This document shows, one piece after another, positions 26,025 through 36,501 of a stretch of DNA of 64,000 nucleotides. Both the position numbers and the translations under genes were made by a program. How positions within the stretch are numbered: the first letter of the stretch is position 1; every line of letters starts with the position of its first letter. The notes under the pieces were generated by a model. The model had not been told where the DNA came from, did no database searches, and worked only from the letters and a program-made list of their open reading frames with translations. The stretch covers positions 1,426,001-1,490,000 of the forward strand of contig NZ_JACCCO010000001.1 of the NCBI RefSeq assembly GCF_013409935.1, read 5' to 3'. Origin of the DNA: Streptosporangium sandarakinum (lineage in GTDB: Bacteria; Actinomycetota; Actinomycetes; Streptosporangiales; Streptosporangiaceae).

Positions 26025-26276
26025 GGTTCCCAGTCTCCCGCCGATTGCCGGAACACCTTGAACCGTACTGCCCAGGGCCTTGGTGAGGTTCCTTCCGGGA
26101 CCGCGGCCCGGCTACGGCGGGCACCGCGGGCGGCGTACACCACGGGGTGATCCGTACCGCCCCGAGAGTAGGCCGTTCGCCTCCGACCGGCGGACGACGA
26201 AACGGAGCGCGTCGGACACCATCGCCAGTGACCGTCCGATGACGGGCGGAGGTGATGGACAGGAAGGAGTGAAACC

Positions 26277-26738
26277 GTGCGCAAGCTCTACGTCGCGCTG
26301 GCCGGCCTGCTGCTGGCCTCCGTGGTCGTGCAGTTCTACTTCGCGGCGGTCGGCGCGTTCGACAGGCCGATGGAGGAGGGCTCGTTCGCGCTGCACGACA
26401 CGTTCGGCATGATGGTCATCCCGGTCCTGTCGCTGCTGGCCACCGTGGCCGCGGCGCTGGCCAAGGCACCCGGGCGGCTGATCGGGCTCACCCTGCTGCC
26501 GCTGGGCCTGGTGGTCGTCCAGGCGCTGATCGTGGTCCTGGGCAGGGCGCTGAACGACGACACCGGCTACACCACCACCGCGAGCCTGGCCGTCCTCGGC
26601 CTGCACGCGATCAACGGCCTGGCCGTCATGGGTTCGGCCGGCCTGGTCCTGCGGCGGGCCAGGGCGCTGGCCGCGGCCCCGGCCGGAGCCGCGTCCGGCG
26701 GAACGGCACCGGGAGAGCCCGCGGCGCGCGCGTCATGA
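26277..26738 (+). CDS. four-helix membrane protein (DUF6220-like), operon partner of the multicopper oxidase
   Basis: A 153-residue protein with hydrophobic segments at about 5-25, 42-65, 73-95 and 105-128 and a short Ala/Gly-rich tail. His residues sit near helix ends (LHDTFGMMV, LGLHAINGLAV), an arrangement that could bind haem or a metal. GTG 26277 follows AAGGAGTGAAACC. It overlaps the multicopper oxidase ATG by 4 nt, so the two are translated together. The function is probably electron transfer to or assembly of the oxidase (inference). Confidence 0.7.
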   Translation: MRKLYVALAGLLLASVVVQFYFAAVGAFDRPMEEGSFALHDTFGMMVIPVLSLLATVAAALAKAPGRLIGLTLLPLGLVVVQALIVVLGRALNDDTGYTTTASLAVLGLHAINGLAVMGSAGLVLRRARALAAAPAGAASGGTAPGEPAARAS

Positions 26739-28966
26739 GCGTCGGCACCCTCATCACGTTCGACCTGCTGGTCGCGGTCCTGACCGCCGCGACGTGGCTG
26801 GGGGCGGGCGCGGCGGCGGCCGCCCGGCGGTCCGGGATCGCGCTGGCCCTGTTCGTCGCGGCGGCCGTCCTGTCGGTGGCCCGCGCCGCCACCGCCGCCG
26901 TGCTGGCCGGCGCGGGCTGGTGGTTCGTCCAGGAGAAGGTCACCCTCACGCTCCCGCTGCTCGCCGCCGCCGGGGGCGTCGCGGCGGCGGTGGCGGGACC
27001 GCGCCTGGTCAGGGCGGCCCGCGGCGGCCGGGCGGACCTGGCGGGGCGGCCCGCCGTCGTCGTCCCGCTGTTGAGCGCCGGCTACGCGGCCGTGGCCGGG
27101 CCGGTGTACGCGCTGCTGCTCGGCTACCCGGCGACCTGGAGCGCCGGGCTGGTCACGGTGGCCCTGGTCGGGGCGGCGGTGCTCCTCACCTGGCGGATCG
27201 TCTCGGCGCCCCGGTCCCTGCCGGTGAGCGCCGCCAGGGCCGCCGTCGCGGCGGCCCTGGCGGCGGGGCTCGCCGGGACGGGGCTGGCGTTCGCCCCCGC
27301 CCCGGAGACCGACGCGGGCGGCGGCCCGCCGACCCGCCACCTGGCCGCCGGGCACCCGGCGGACGGCCGTACGGCGAGCACGACCGGAGCCCACACCGCC
27401 GATGAGCCCGCGACCGGCACGGGCGCGGGCTCGGGGGCAGAGCACGCACCGGAGGCGCACGGGAGCGGCGGGAGCGCCACGGCAGAGCACGCGGCGGGTA
27501 CGGACACCACGGGAGAGCACGCACCGGAGGTCCACGAGGCCGGGGCGGGAGGCGTCCGGTCGATGACCTCGCTGCGCGGACCCTCCGAACCCGCGCCGGG
27601 CGGCACGACGCGCCGGTTCGCGCTGACCGCCCGCACCGCCACCGTCACGCTGTCCTCCGGGCGCCGCGTGGCGGCGTGGACCTTCGACGGCAAGGTGCCG
27701 GGCCCGCCGATCACCGCCGTCGAAGGCGACCTGGTCGAGGTACGGCTGCGCAACGCCGACGTCACGTCGGGCGTGACGATCCACTGGCACGGCTACGACG
27801 TGCCCGCCGGCGAGGACGGCGTCCCGGGCCTGACCCAGGACGCCGTACGGCCCGGCCAGGAGTTCACCTACCGGTTCCTGGCGAATCAGGTGGGGACCTA
27901 CTGGTACCACACGCACGAGGTCTCCGACATCGGCGTCCGGAAGGGTCTGTACGGCATGCTGGTGGTCACCCGCCGGGCCGGCGGACCGGCCGATCAGGTC
28001 TCCGGGTCCGGCTCGGGTCCGGCGTCCGACGGGGAGACCGGGCGGACACGGGACGGCGGAGCCGGGACCGGCGGGCCGGCCGCGTCCGCGCCGGGCCTGG
28101 ACCTCACCCTGCCGGTGCACACCTTCGGGGGCGTGACGGTGCTCGGCGACCACGACCGGGCGATCGAACGGTCCGCCGCCCCCGGCACCCCCGTACGGCT
28201 GCGCCTGGTCAACACCGACAACACGCCGCACCGGTTCACCCTGGCGGGCACGCCGTACCGGCTGGTGGCCGTGGACGGGCAGGACCTGAACGGCCCCGGC
28301 GAGCTGGGCCGGGTCGGGCTGCGGCTGCCCGCGGGAGGCCGCTACGACCTCGCGTTCACCATGCCCGCGGCGCGGACGGTGCTGCTCGCGGTGGACGACC
28401 GTACGGAGGGTCTGCGGCTGTCACCGCAAGAAGGCGCCGGGTCCGCGGGCGTCGCGGGGAGCGCCGGGGACGGCGCGGGCTGGCCGGAGCTCGACATCAC
28501 CCGGTACGGGACCCCGGCCGGCACGCCGTTCGGCCCCGGCAGCCGCTTCGACCGGCGGTTCACCCTCGTGCTCGACCGCGGCCTGACGTTCTCCGGCGGC
28601 CGGCCGCTGTACGCGCACACGGTCAACGGCCGCGCGTTCCCGTCCATCCCCACCCAGGTCGTCAGGGACGGCGAGCTCATCCGTTTCACCGTCGTCAACC
28701 GGAGCCGCGACACCCACCCCTGGCACCTGCACGGTCACCGGGTGCTGGTGCTCTCCCGCGACGGGCGGGCGACGAGCGGCAGCCCGCTCTGGCTGGACAC
28801 CTTCGACGTGCGCCCCGGCGAGGTGTGGGAGGTCGCCTTCCGCGCCGCCAACCCGGGTCTGTGGATGAACCACTGCCACAACCTCGCCCACGCCGACCAG
28901 GGGATGGTGCTGCACCTGAACTACGAGGACGTGACCACCCCGTTCCACGGCGCCCACGGAGGCTGA
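26735..28966 (+). CDS. multicopper oxidase with N-terminal membrane domain
   Basis: A 743-residue protein. Residues 1-190 hold about five hydrophobic segments, then a 90-residue Thr/Gly/His-rich linker, then a three-cupredoxin laccase-type oxidase (about 285-743). All four copper motifs are present: HWHGYD (about 350), WYHTHE (about 389), HPWHLHGH (about 660) and HCHNLAHADQGM (about 712) with a Met axial ligand at the type 1 site. It should oxidise substrates outside the membrane and reduce O2 to water. The fused membrane anchor and the overlapping four-helix gene suggest a membrane redox unit rather than a free laccase. Confidence 0.88.
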   Translation: MSVGTLITFDLLVAVLTAATWLGAGAAAAARRSGIALALFVAAAVLSVARAATAAVLAGAGWWFVQEKVTLTLPLLAAAGGVAAAVAGPRLVRAARGGRADLAGRPAVVVPLLSAGYAAVAGPVYALLLGYPATWSAGLVTVALVGAAVLLTWRIVSAPRSLPVSAARAAVAAALAAGLAGTGLAFAPAPETDAGGGPPTRHLAAGHPADGRTASTTGAHTADEPATGTGAGSGAEHAPEAHGSGGSATAEHAAGTDTTGEHAPEVHEAGAGGVRSMTSLRGPSEPAPGGTTRRFALTARTATVTLSSGRRVAAWTFDGKVPGPPITAVEGDLVEVRLRNADVTSGVTIHWHGYDVPAGEDGVPGLTQDAVRPGQEFTYRFLANQVGTYWYHTHEVSDIGVRKGLYGMLVVTRRAGGPADQVSGSGSGPASDGETGRTRDGGAGTGGPAASAPGLDLTLPVHTFGGVTVLGDHDRAIERSAAPGTPVRLRLVNTDNTPHRFTLAGTPYRLVAVDGQDLNGPGELGRVGLRLPAGGRYDLAFTMPAARTVLLAVDDRTEGLRLSPQEGAGSAGVAGSAGDGAGWPELDITRYGTPAGTPFGPGSRFDRRFTLVLDRGLTFSGGRPLYAHTVNGRAFPSIPTQVVRDGELIRFTVVNRSRDTHPWHLHGHRVLVLSRDGRATSGSPLWLDTFDVRPGEVWEVAFRAANPGLWMNHCHNLAHADQGMVLHLNYEDVTTPFHGAHGG

Positions 28967-29050
28967 GGGCCCCTCACCCGGCGCGGGCCCGCCGCGCCCC
29001 GGACATGATGCGGCGGGCCCGTCGATCCCGGAGTTCCGAGGTCGGCGGAA

Positions 29051-29128
29051 CCGTCCACGCCCCGGACACGCCACGCCCCGGGCACGGAGCCGTCCACGCC
29101 CCGGGCCCGCCACGCCCCGGACACGGCG
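29051..29128. repeat. two 39-bp direct repeats
   Basis: Units at 29051-29089 and 29090-29128 share CCGTCCACGCCCCGG...CCACGCCCCGG with few differences, and each is itself built of CCACGCCCCGG sub-repeats. They lie between the convergent oxidase and membrane-protein genes. Confidence 0.75.
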
Positions 29129-29138
29129 CGGCGGGCCG

Positions 29139-29690
29139 TCAGTTGGCGAGGAGCCTGCGCAGCACTCCCTGGAACACCTGTCCCGGCCTCTGCTGCTCGC
29201 CGTGCAGGGCGTTCAGGACGAGGAGCCCGCCGGTGAGCGCGGGGATCACCCACTGCACGACGCGCAGCCGCTTCTGGGCGCCGGCGACGTCCGGCGGGGT
29301 CTCGGCGCAGGGTTCGACGCCCGACTCCGCGGGGACGTCACCGGCCTGCTCGATCTTCGCGCCGAGCATCCTGCTGCAGCCGGTCACCGCCAGCGCCGCG
29401 CCGCTGAGCACCGTCTTGCCGATGGTGTTCCCCGCCACGCCCTTCTGCGTCGCGACGCGGCCCTTGTTCGCCGCCAGCAGGCCGACGGAGCCGGCGAGGT
29501 ACATGGCGATGCCCGCGGCGTTGACCGGGGTCCACTTGCTCCAGCCGACGTTCGCCACCCGGGTCCGTTCGCGCCTGTCGCTGACCGCTCCGGACGCGCC
29601 GTTCAGGCCGACGGCGCCCATCAGCGAGCCGCCGAACCACATGGCCAGTCCCAGGTCGTGCATGGAGCGCACGACGGTGTCGCGTTGCAT
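29139..29690 (-). CDS. conserved membrane protein, unknown function
   Basis: A 183-residue protein starting at ATG 29690 (MQRDTVVRSMHDLGLAMWFGG); the 21 residues upstream in the longer frame are not membrane-like. Four hydrophobic segments are visible at about 10-30, 52-72, 84-106 and 150-170. MHDLGLAMWFGGSLMGA in the first helix resembles copper-resistance-type or heme-transport membrane proteins but is too short to assign. It is convergent with the multicopper oxidase gene. Confidence 0.6.
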   Translation of the reverse strand: MQRDTVVRSMHDLGLAMWFGGSLMGAVGLNGASGAVSDRRERTRVANVGWSKWTPVNAAGIAMYLAGSVGLLAANKGRVATQKGVAGNTIGKTVLSGAALAVTGCSRMLGAKIEQAGDVPAESGVEPCAETPPDVAGAQKRLRVVQWVIPALTGGLLVLNALHGEQQRPGQVFQGVLRRLLAN

Positions 29691-29901
29691 GCCTTTACCC
29701 CCCGTCCAAGGTGACGGACCACCGACCTCCGGCAGATGGCGCCACGCCGTCACCGCGATGGGGGTTCACTACCCCGCTTCGGGTATGCGGTCGGCGCGCA
29801 TCGCGCGATGTCCCGGGCAAGGTTGAACCGGAACCGGAACCGACCAGGGCCGGGGCGGGGCCGGGGCCGTGGTCGGGCCGGGCTCGACGCGGGGCTTCCC
29901 T

Positions 29902-30528
29902 TCAGGCGAGGCGCGCCCCGACCTGGAGGTTTCCGCGCAGCGCCTTGGAGTAGGGGCAGTGCTCGTGGGCCCGCCGGACGAGGCGGCCGGCGAGGTCCCG
30001 GTCCACGCCCGGCAGGCTGACCACCACCTCGACGCCGATCGCGTAGTCGTCGTGCTTCCCGCGCTTGCGCAGCTCGACGGCCGTCTCGACGATGCAGTCC
30101 GCGGTGCTCACCCCTTCCCGGCCGGCGACCAGCGCGAGGGAGTTGTGGAAGCAGGTGGCGTACGCCGCCGCCAGAAGCTGCTCGGGGTTGGGCGCGCCGC
30201 CGGGCCCGCCGAGCTCCCGGGGGGCCTTCACCGGGAGGTCGAGCACCCCGTCCTCGGTCGTCACCCGCCCCGCGCCGTCCGTGGAGAAGGCTCGGGCCGT
30301 GTAGAGGGTGACGTAGCCATCGCCACCCTCGTCCGGGGGTCCGCCGACGCCGCTCCGCGGTCCGCCGGCGTCGGCCGCGGCCCGGGGTCCGCCGACGCGG
30401 ATCTCGGCCTCGACGCCGGGTCCCGAGTAGTCGGAGGCGTCGGCCGTCGGCCGGTCGGAGACCGCCGACCTGCTCGGCGCGGCGGCCTCGTTGGGCATTC
30501 CCTGTCCGAATCGCACGTCATCGTTCAT
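29902..30528 (-). CDS. ohr: Ohr/OsmC-family peroxiredoxin with a long N-terminal extension
   Basis: The core (about residues 70-208) matches organic hydroperoxide resistance proteins: catalytic Cys in AATCFHNSL (written ATCFHNSL here) and the second Cys in HEHCPYSKALRGN, both needed for thiol reduction of lipid hydroperoxides. The first 70 residues are Gly/Ala/Asp-rich and partly repetitive (VGGP motifs), absent from normal 140-residue Ohr. This insert breaks the usual N-terminal TLYTA strand region, which resumes at YVTLYTARAF. No MarR-type ohrR is adjacent. Confidence 0.85.
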   Translation of the reverse strand: MNDDVRFGQGMPNEAAAPSRSAVSDRPTADASDYSGPGVEAEIRVGGPRAAADAGGPRSGVGGPPDEGGDGYVTLYTARAFSTDGAGRVTTEDGVLDLPVKAPRELGGPGGAPNPEQLLAAAYATCFHNSLALVAGREGVSTADCIVETAVELRKRGKHDDYAIGVEVVVSLPGVDRDLAGRLVRRAHEHCPYSKALRGNLQVGARLA

Positions 30529-31055
30529 GGTCGTCCCCCGATCCCCCGATCCCCGCGCTCGGTACGGCCGGGCACCCCGTCGGAGGGGCCCGCCGTACCA
30601 CGCGGGGCCATGACCTGCGCGAACTACTCGAAATGGTGCTTATCTACCCTCCACGCCAGGACCGACACGGGGCGCGGCCCGGCCCCGGAGGAGGTCCGGG
30701 CAAGGTGGAAGCCGATCGACGGCGAAGGGCAGGGTGAGGCGAGGCCGGCCCCGTGGAGAACCCGGTCGGGGCCGCAGCCGATCCCCGAAGGCGAGCCGGA
30801 AGCCGACCCGCGAGGACAACCGGTCGAGCCGGCGGGAGACCGTTTCGGGAGAAGTTCGCCGGCCGTTGTCCGGATCTTCAGGCCGCCGTTCCCGGCCCCG
30901 CCATCGACCCGTCCAGGATCTCTGCCGGGACTCGGGAACCGGCACCGAATCGGCCGTGCAATGCACTATCCGGTGACGTACCGTCCTCAGAAGACCGTCC
31001 CGTTCGAGAAATACGACGGAGAAGGCTGATTCCGTCGCTCTGTGAGGAGTGATCC
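30529..31055. other. 527-bp spacer between divergent ohr and phospholipase D-like genes
   Basis: No coding frame here looks real: the long frames on both strands are GC-skew shadows. The only supported sites are the GAGGAG ribosome site just before ATG 31056 and divergent promoter space for both genes. I see no strong inverted repeat or RNA motif. Confidence 0.5.
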
Positions 31056-32303
31056 ATGCCGAGAAGGTTCCTGTCCGCACTGGCCGCGGCGGCCGCCATG
31101 GCCACCACGACGATCATCGGAGGCGGCGTGGCCGCGGCGAGCGGCACGACCACGGCGAACGACGCGACTCCGGCGAGCGGTACGGCCGCGGCGAGCGGCG
31201 GTACCTGCGCGACCGCGCCGAACACCCCCGTCACCACCGACGCCGTCTTCAGCGAGCCCGTCGGGGGCGACCCGGCCGCCATCGTGCGCAGGCTCTGCGG
31301 CCTGATCCACCAGACCCCCGCCGGGGCGCGGATCCAGGTCGCGCACTTCGTCATGTCCGGTACGGCCGGCACGGAGTTCGCCGACGAGCTCGCCAGGGCC
31401 CACCGGCGCGGCGTCGAGGTGCGGGTGATCCTGGACGGCGACAAGCGCGGCGCCACCGTGGCGTCGCGACTGGCGGCCGAGCTGGGCACGGACACCTCGG
31501 CCGGATCGTGGGTGCACGTCTGCACCGGCCCGATGTCGGGCGGCACGGCGGCCTGCATCGGGGACAAGGGCCAGCACAACAAGTTCTACACGTTCTCCCG
31601 GACGGGCGGGGCCTCGAACGTGGTCGTGCAGTCGTCGGCCAACCTCACCGACCTGAACTCCACGACGTACTGGAACAACGCCGTCGTCCTGACCGGGAAC
31701 CGGCGGCTGTACCAGGCGTACGACGGCTACTTCGCCGACCTCGCGGCGGAGCGGAAGAACCTCGACTACTACCGCGTCGTCACCACCGGCGCGGCCGGCG
31801 GCTCGGTGCGGGCCCACTTCTTCCCACGGGCGGGCACGGACGCCTCCACCGACCCCGTCGCCGAGTACCTCGACAAGGTCTCCTGCGAGGGCCGCACGAA
31901 GATCCGCGTCGGGATGTCGGAGTGGGACACCTACCGCGTCGCGATCCCCGAGCGGCTCCGCGACCTGGCCGCCCAGGGCTGCTCGGTGCAGATCGTCTAC
32001 GGGATCATGGACGACGAGGTGAAGCGGCTCCTGCTGGCCGAGCCCCGCGTCGAGCTGCGCGCCCTCGGCGACGGGAACGCGCTGCCCGGCCGCATCCACT
32101 CCAAGTACCTGCTCGTCGAGGGCTCCTACGACGGGGACCGGAACGCCCACTGGGTCTTCACCGGCAGCCACAACTACAACGAGACGTCGCTGCGCCGCAA
32201 CGACGAGACCATGCTGCGGCTCAACGACAAGGCCGTCTACCAGCGCTACGTCGCCAACTTCGAGAAGGCCCGCGCCGCCGCCGTACCGGTGTCCGCGGCC
32301 TGA
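31056..32303 (+). CDS. secreted phospholipase D-like protein
   Basis: A 415-residue protein with a signal peptide (basic start MPRRF, hydrophobic core, cut near residue 28-32) and a Ser/Thr/Ala-rich linker. It has two PLD half-sites: HNKFYTF around residue 173 and HSKYLLVEG around residue 348. The Asp of the HxK(x)4D motif is absent in the first half and replaced by Glu in the second. The fold is likely intact with altered or restricted phosphodiesterase activity. Similar secreted proteins occur in actinomycetes. GAGGAG 8 nt before ATG fixes the start. Confidence 0.8.
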   Translation: MPRRFLSALAAAAAMATTTIIGGGVAAASGTTTANDATPASGTAAASGGTCATAPNTPVTTDAVFSEPVGGDPAAIVRRLCGLIHQTPAGARIQVAHFVMSGTAGTEFADELARAHRRGVEVRVILDGDKRGATVASRLAAELGTDTSAGSWVHVCTGPMSGGTAACIGDKGQHNKFYTFSRTGGASNVVVQSSANLTDLNSTTYWNNAVVLTGNRRLYQAYDGYFADLAAERKNLDYYRVVTTGAAGGSVRAHFFPRAGTDASTDPVAEYLDKVSCEGRTKIRVGMSEWDTYRVAIPERLRDLAAQGCSVQIVYGIMDDEVKRLLLAEPRVELRALGDGNALPGRIHSKYLLVEGSYDGDRNAHWVFTGSHNYNETSLRRNDETMLRLNDKAVYQRYVANFEKARAAAVPVSAA

Positions 32304-32424
32304 GCCGACCCTCCGGTGCGATCCCGCCGGGCGTTCGCCGGCGCGGCGCCCGCCGCGGGACGCCCTCTCGCCCGCCGGCCGCACGTGAGAGGGACCGGAG
32401 CACGCCGTACGGCCGGCGCCCCGG

Positions 32425-32462
32425 GGTCCCGGCCGGGCGGATGAGCCCGCCCGGCCGGGACC
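32425..32462. terminator. 16-bp perfect hairpin between convergent PLD-like and leuA genes
   Basis: GGTCCCGGCCGGGCGG (32425-32440) pairs exactly with 32447-32462 across the loop ATGAGC, just after the leuA stop. It can serve both strands. Confidence 0.75.
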
Positions 32463-32468
32463 GGGCCC

Positions 32469-34300
<1,832 letters not shown>

Positions 34301-34487
34301 GTCTAGCACGTTAGCAGACTGTCCCAAATCCACGCCCGAAGATCTCAGAAACCGAGACGCGCCAGGTCGCAGGGGGTGTGATACGGAGCCGCCGACCGCG
34401 GGGACTCCCGCCCGGCCCGGCACGCCGTCCGGGGCGGAGCCCTGCCGGCCGGGTTAGAGTGACGCTATCGCGGAATCAGGGGAGACC

Positions 34488-34733
34488 ATGAAGGACACCG
34501 ACATTCTCGCCCATATCCACGACCTCATCGAAGAGGAGCACGACCTGCGCCGGCGACTGGCCTCCGGCGGGATCTCCTCCTACGAGGAGAACAACCGGAT
34601 CCGGCAGGTCGAGGAGGCCCTCGACCAGGCGTGGGACCTGCTGCGGCAGCGCCGGGCACGCCGGGACGCCGGGGAGGACCCCGACACGGCGGCGCCCCGC
34701 CCGGTCGGCGAGGTCGAAGGCTACCGCCAGTAG
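34488..34733 (+). CDS. DUF2630 family protein
   Basis: An 81-residue, mostly helical acidic/basic protein: DILAHIHDLIEEEHDLRRRL, NNRIRQVEEALDQAWDLLRQRRARRD. ATG 34488 follows GGGGAGA. The family is widespread in actinobacteria, usually near leuA, and has no known function; the pattern suggests a two-helix hairpin or coiled coil. TAGAGT at about 34457 is a plausible -10. Confidence 0.85.
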   Translation: MKDTDILAHIHDLIEEEHDLRRRLASGGISSYEENNRIRQVEEALDQAWDLLRQRRARRDAGEDPDTAAPRPVGEVEGYRQ

Positions 34734-34736
34734 GAG

Positions 34737-34764
34737 CCGGTAGGCCCAGATAGGGGCCTACCGG
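34737..34764 (+). terminator. 11-bp hairpin after the DUF2630 gene
   Basis: CCGGTAGGCCC (34737-34747) pairs exactly with GGGCCTACCGG (34754-34764) across AGATAG, starting three bases after the stop codon. Confidence 0.75.
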
Positions 34765-34837
34765 GGCCGGCAGGGTCCGCCGCCCGGCCGTCCCGGCGCC
34801 CGCCGGCCGGCACGGTCCGCGCGGTTAGACTGCGGCC

Positions 34838-34897
34838 ATGCCCCGAACCCTCACGTCGCCGCTGCGACGAGCCGTCGGCGTGGCCGCGGGCGTGCCC
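34838..34897 (+). pseudogene. possible truncated gene start (about 20 codons) behind a leaderless promoter
   Basis: TAGACT at 34826-34831 lies 6 nt before ATG 34838, matching the leaderless pattern seen elsewhere in the window. The frame MPRTLTSPLRRAVGVAAG then runs directly into the antisense of the serine hydrolase tail at about 34900. This looks like a gene cut short by rearrangement, but the evidence is only the start-site pattern. Confidence 0.3.
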
Positions 34898-34899
34898 GG

Positions 34900-35205
34900 T
34901 CATTCCGCGCGGAGGGGGGTGCGCATCTTCTCGATGGTCCGCGGGGAGATGCGCCCGTCCCGCTGTGCGATCAGCCACTGGGCCATGTCGTTCGCGGTGG
35001 TGAGGACGCCGCCGGAGCCGTTGCCGAACCCGGGGATGTACAGGTGGCCGCGTGCGCCGGGCGGCAGGTCCCGGCCGCTGTCGATCGTCCGGCTGTGGCG
35101 CATGCCGAGCGGGGGGAACATCTGCGCGTCGAGGTACTCGGCGAACGGCCGGCCGCTCACCCCTCAACGAGCCGCGTGGCGACTTGGTAATTGGTGTTGT
35201 GGTAG
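34900..35205 (-). pseudogene. serine hydrolase (beta-lactamase fold), C-terminal fragment
   Basis: After the element, the frame resumes YHNTNYQVATRLVEG, then a one-base loss in a G-run (near 35160) shifts to SGRPFAEYLDAQMFPPLGMRHSRT and GGVLTTANDMAQWLIAQRDG, typical of class C-type serine hydrolases. YHN corresponds to the usual YxN catalytic motif. The frame ends at RTPLRAE. Together with 36502-37053 it reconstructs one gene split by a TnpB element and further damaged by the frameshift. Confidence 0.85.
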
Positions 35206-36499
35206 GCCAGCTACTCGGACGTGAACGCCCGGGCTTGCAGCTCATCGTCCTGGTGGAGGTCAGGCGTCAGGCCGCGTTCGGCTGGTTGACGGCAGCCCGG
35301 CCCGCTTCGCCGCGTGCGGCGATGTTGCGGGCCGCGTTGACGTCGGCGTGCTCAGCGAAGCCGCACGACGTACAGGAGAAGGTTTCCTGGTCCGGCCGGT
35401 TGCGTCGATCGGTGTGACCACAGGCCGAACACCCTTGGGAGGTGTAGGCGGGGTCGACATGCGTCACGACGACGCCGCTCCGGCGGGCCTTGTAGGCGAT
35501 GAACGCGCCCAGCTGGTGAAATGCCCACGAGTGCAGTGTGATCCGCTGGGGCTTGCGGAGCCGTACCCGGTCGCGGATGCCCTGGAGGTCTTCCAGGGCG
35601 ATGCCGCGCCCGGTGCGTGCAGCCTCGGTCACGATGCGCTTGGAGATGACGTGGTTGACGTCGCGGGCGAACCGGGATTCCTTGCGACGGCGCTTTTTCA
35701 GCAGCCGCTTGGCGGACGTGGTCCGTTTGGCCTGCAGGCGGCGACGGAGCCGGCGGTTGCGGCGGCGGACGGCGTTGAGGTGCACGCCGGTGTGGCGTTC
35801 GCCGTCGCTGGTGGTGGCGATGTTGGCGATACCGAGGTCCACGCCGAGGAAAGCGTCCGGTTCGGTGACGTCGACGTCGGGGACGTCGCAGGTGGCGATG
35901 AGCAGCCACAGGCCGTCGCGGTGGATGAGGTCGGATTCGCCCCTGCGGTAGGCGGCCAGCGCGCGGGCCTGGTCGTCGGAGCAGCCGAACCGGACGCCTT
36001 TCATCCGGCCGCCGGTGGTCCAGATGCTCACGGTGCGCTCTTCAACTTGCCAGGACAGGCAGCGGTCGTCGAACGGCTGCGCCGCGTCGGTGCGGAAGGC
36101 GATCGGTTCGGTCAGGGGCTTGCGCAGCTTCGCCCTCGCCTGCGCCTTCACCGTCGTATAGGCGTCGGCGACCTTCTTGATGACATGCTGGGCGGGTTGG
36201 GCCGACAAGCCCATGGCCTTCAGCCGACCGTAGGTGTGCCTGCGCAGGTCGTAGTTGCGGAACGTCTTCGTCTCCCACGCGATGCCGGAGACGAGGCCGG
36301 CGGCCTCGTTGCACAGGAGCAACGTGTCCGCCAGCGCCGCCTCCTGGGCGGGCGTGGGGAACAGCCGGACCTGCACAACGAACTTCACGTTGCGAAGCGT
36401 AGCCTTTACACTCCGAAGCGTAGTGGCGATTCGTCAAATGCGCGGCGCCTATGCGATTCCCCCCGAGTCTGAAGGCCCGAGGCTCCTCGCAAGCGCCTA
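35206..36499 (-). mobile_element. TnpB-only IS200/IS605-type element, about 1294 bp, inside the serine hydrolase gene
   Basis: Both junctions can be inferred. Removing 35206-36499 rejoins GTC TTC AG with C TAC CAC as VFSYHNTNY, restoring a serine codon and the YxN motif with no target duplication, as expected for this family. A hairpin at 35216-35231 (CGGACG/CGCCCG, loop TGAA) lies 10 nt inside the right end. No tnpA is present, so movement needs help in trans. Confidence 0.82.
35267..36388 (-). CDS. tnpB: intact TnpB RNA-guided endonuclease
   Basis: A 373-residue protein with an intact frame. N-terminal VQVRLFPTPAQEAALADTLL is the usual start. RuvC residues are in GVDLGIANIATTSDG (Asp, near 185), ALEDLQGIRDRVRLRK (Glu, near 270) and HADVNAARNIAARG (Asp, near 351). 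The zinc finger is CSACGHTDRRNRPDQ...CTSCG. TnpB enzymes use an RNA from the right end of their element (omega RNA) to cut DNA next to a short target motif. The 3' part of this gene plus 35206-35266 would be the scaffold here. No tnpA and no host gene are co-transcribed. Confidence 0.92.
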   Translation of the reverse strand: MKFVVQVRLFPTPAQEAALADTLLLCNEAAGLVSGIAWETKTFRNYDLRRHTYGRLKAMGLSAQPAQHVIKKVADAYTTVKAQARAKLRKPLTEPIAFRTDAAQPFDDRCLSWQVEERTVSIWTTGGRMKGVRFGCSDDQARALAAYRRGESDLIHRDGLWLLIATCDVPDVDVTEPDAFLGVDLGIANIATTSDGERHTGVHLNAVRRRNRRLRRRLQAKRTTSAKRLLKKRRRKESRFARDVNHVISKRIVTEAARTGRGIALEDLQGIRDRVRLRKPQRITLHSWAFHQLGAFIAYKARRSGVVVTHVDPAYTSQGCSACGHTDRRNRPDQETFSCTSCGFAEHADVNAARNIAARGEAGRAAVNQPNAA

Positions 36500-36501
36500 C
36501 T

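Noticed and set aside
29869-31029. long plus-strand frame across ohr and the spacer
   Set aside because: Antisense to ohr, low-complexity, and ends without domain or conserved start.
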